From NCBI GenBank assembly GCA_028288395.1, contig JAQBNV010000602.1:1-6441 (forward strand): a stretch of 6,441 nt of DNA. Reading direction: 5' to 3'. Numbering within the stretch: the stretch's first letter is position 1; each line of letters begins with the position of its first letter. The translations under genes and the position numbers were made by a program. Source of the stretch: Adhaeribacter sp. (GTDB lineage Bacteria > Bacteroidota > Bacteroidia > Cytophagales > Hymenobacteraceae). Below are positions 5,938 to 6,441 of this stretch, one piece after another. The notes below the pieces were generated by a model that saw nothing but the letters and a program-made list of their open reading frames with translations, was not told the DNA's origin and made no database searches.

Positions 5938-6441
5938 TTATTTATAAATAAGCACTTCACTTTTACCATCGGCCTTAATATAACCGCGGTACATACCCGC
6001 CGAATTAAAAGGCATCGCAAAATTACCGTTCCGGTCCAGGGCAATTACGCCGCCTTCGCCGCCGCGTTGTACCAGTTTTTTCATCACTACTTCGTCGGCC
6101 GCATTTTTCACCGACAATCCTTTATAGGCCATTAAGGCCGCTATATCGTACGCCACCACCGACCGGATAAAATATTCGCCGTGACCCGTAGCCGATACGG
6201 CGCAGGTAGCATTATCGGCGTAGGTGCCCGCTCCGATGATGGGCGCATCGCCTACGCGGCCGTACCGTTTGTTCGTCATGCCACCCGTAGAGGTAGCCGC
6301 AGCCAGGTTACCAAACCCGTCTAAAGCCACCGCGCCCACGTTGCCAAATTTCTCTCCTACGGTATTAATCTTTACGGACTTATCTTTTGGGTTTTTAATT
6401 TCCGGTGTAATGGTACCGATACCACCGGAATGATCGAGTTC
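5938..6441 (-). CDS. type 2 asparaginase / isoaspartyl peptidase, C-terminal part, nucleophile position is Asn
   Basis: This is the last 167 codons of an Ntn-hydrolase of the plant-type asparaginase family, which hydrolyses L-asparagine and isoaspartyl dipeptides after cleaving itself into alpha and beta subunits. The N-terminal part lies beyond position 6441, so location and any signal peptide cannot be judged. Counting from the first residue in the window, the end of the alpha subunit and the linker are residues 1-33, and the beta-subunit motif reads GNVGAVALD at 33-41, followed by ATSTGGMTNK (49-58), GRVGD (61-65) and TGHGEYFIR (85-93). Aligned by eye without gaps to E. coli IaaA, T52, R62, D65, T85, G86 and G88 match the substrate and oxyanion residues T197, R207, D210, T230, G231 and G233. 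The autocatalytic Thr179 position, however, is Asn (codon AAC, 6342-6340). The C-terminus (NFAMPFNSAGMYRGYI) is typical and complete. If the Asn is real the protein should not mature or catalyse normally. A probable terminator follows. Confidence 0.9.
   Translation of the reverse strand, partial: ELDHSGGIGTITPEIKNPKDKSVKINTVGEKFGNVGAVALDGFGNLAAATSTGGMTNKRYGRVGDAPIIGAGTYADNATCAVSATGHGEYFIRSVVAYDIAALMAYKGLSVKNAADEVVMKKLVQRGGEGGVIALDRNGNFAMPFNSAGMYRGYIKADGKSEVLIYK

Noticed and set aside
6337..6339. GTG as a start codon for the asparaginase fragment
   Set aside because: The frame stays open to the window edge with recognisable linker sequence, and a start there would remove the alpha subunit; the gene is simply cut by the window.
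6358..6363. Thr-Val-Gly a few residues earlier in the asparaginase as the real nucleophile site
   Set aside because: This TVG lies in the linker; only GNVGAVALD seven residues later matches the spacing to STGG, GRVGD and TGxG of the family.

Overview
The window looks like chromosome from a member of the Bacteroidota, most likely Cytophagia (a Hymenobacteraceae-like relative). The evidence is an outer-membrane beta-barrel protein of the PorT type, start codons without a Shine-Dalgarno sequence, promoter-like TAnnTTTG boxes, several Sec signal peptides ending in Ala-Gln, and AT-rich spacers between genes of moderate GC. The genus is inference. No rRNA, tRNA, CRISPR array or intact mobile element is visible.

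Layout from left to right: 1-463 has no confident gene but contains protein-like reading broken by stops, possibly a decayed gene. 464-1012 (+) encodes a small exported protein of unknown function. 1090-1416 (+) is thioredoxin (trxA) with a textbook terminator. 1601-2713 (+) is an exported YdjC/ChbG-HpnK-type carbohydrate deacetylase. 2714-3113 is a 400-base spacer with a strong 17-bp hairpin that looks like a dispersed intergenic repeat, and smaller dyads. 3114-3785 (+) is a PorT-type beta-barrel protein. It converges on 3859-5784 (-), a 641-residue exported protein I do not recognise, and an 18-bp two-way terminator separates the two. Finally 5938-6441 (-) is the C-terminal part of a type 2 (Ntn-hydrolase) asparaginase/isoaspartyl peptidase whose N-terminus lies beyond the window.

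Most genes look like separate transcription units: terminator-like hairpins follow the first secreted protein, trxA, the barrel gene/unknown gene pair and the asparaginase. I see no operon and no obvious multi-gene defence, secretion or biosynthetic system. Four of the five genes whose N-termini are visible encode exported proteins, so the shared theme is the cell envelope rather than a pathway.

The most notable observation is in the asparaginase. Its beta-subunit motif, normally Gly-Thr-Val-Gly with Thr as the autocatalytic nucleophile, reads Gly-Asn-Val-Gly, while the other active-site residues I can align are kept. It is either a pseudoenzyme or a single-base sequence error. Second come the six cysteines confined to the C-terminal fifth of the 641-residue unknown protein, and the hairpin repeat at 2793-2837.
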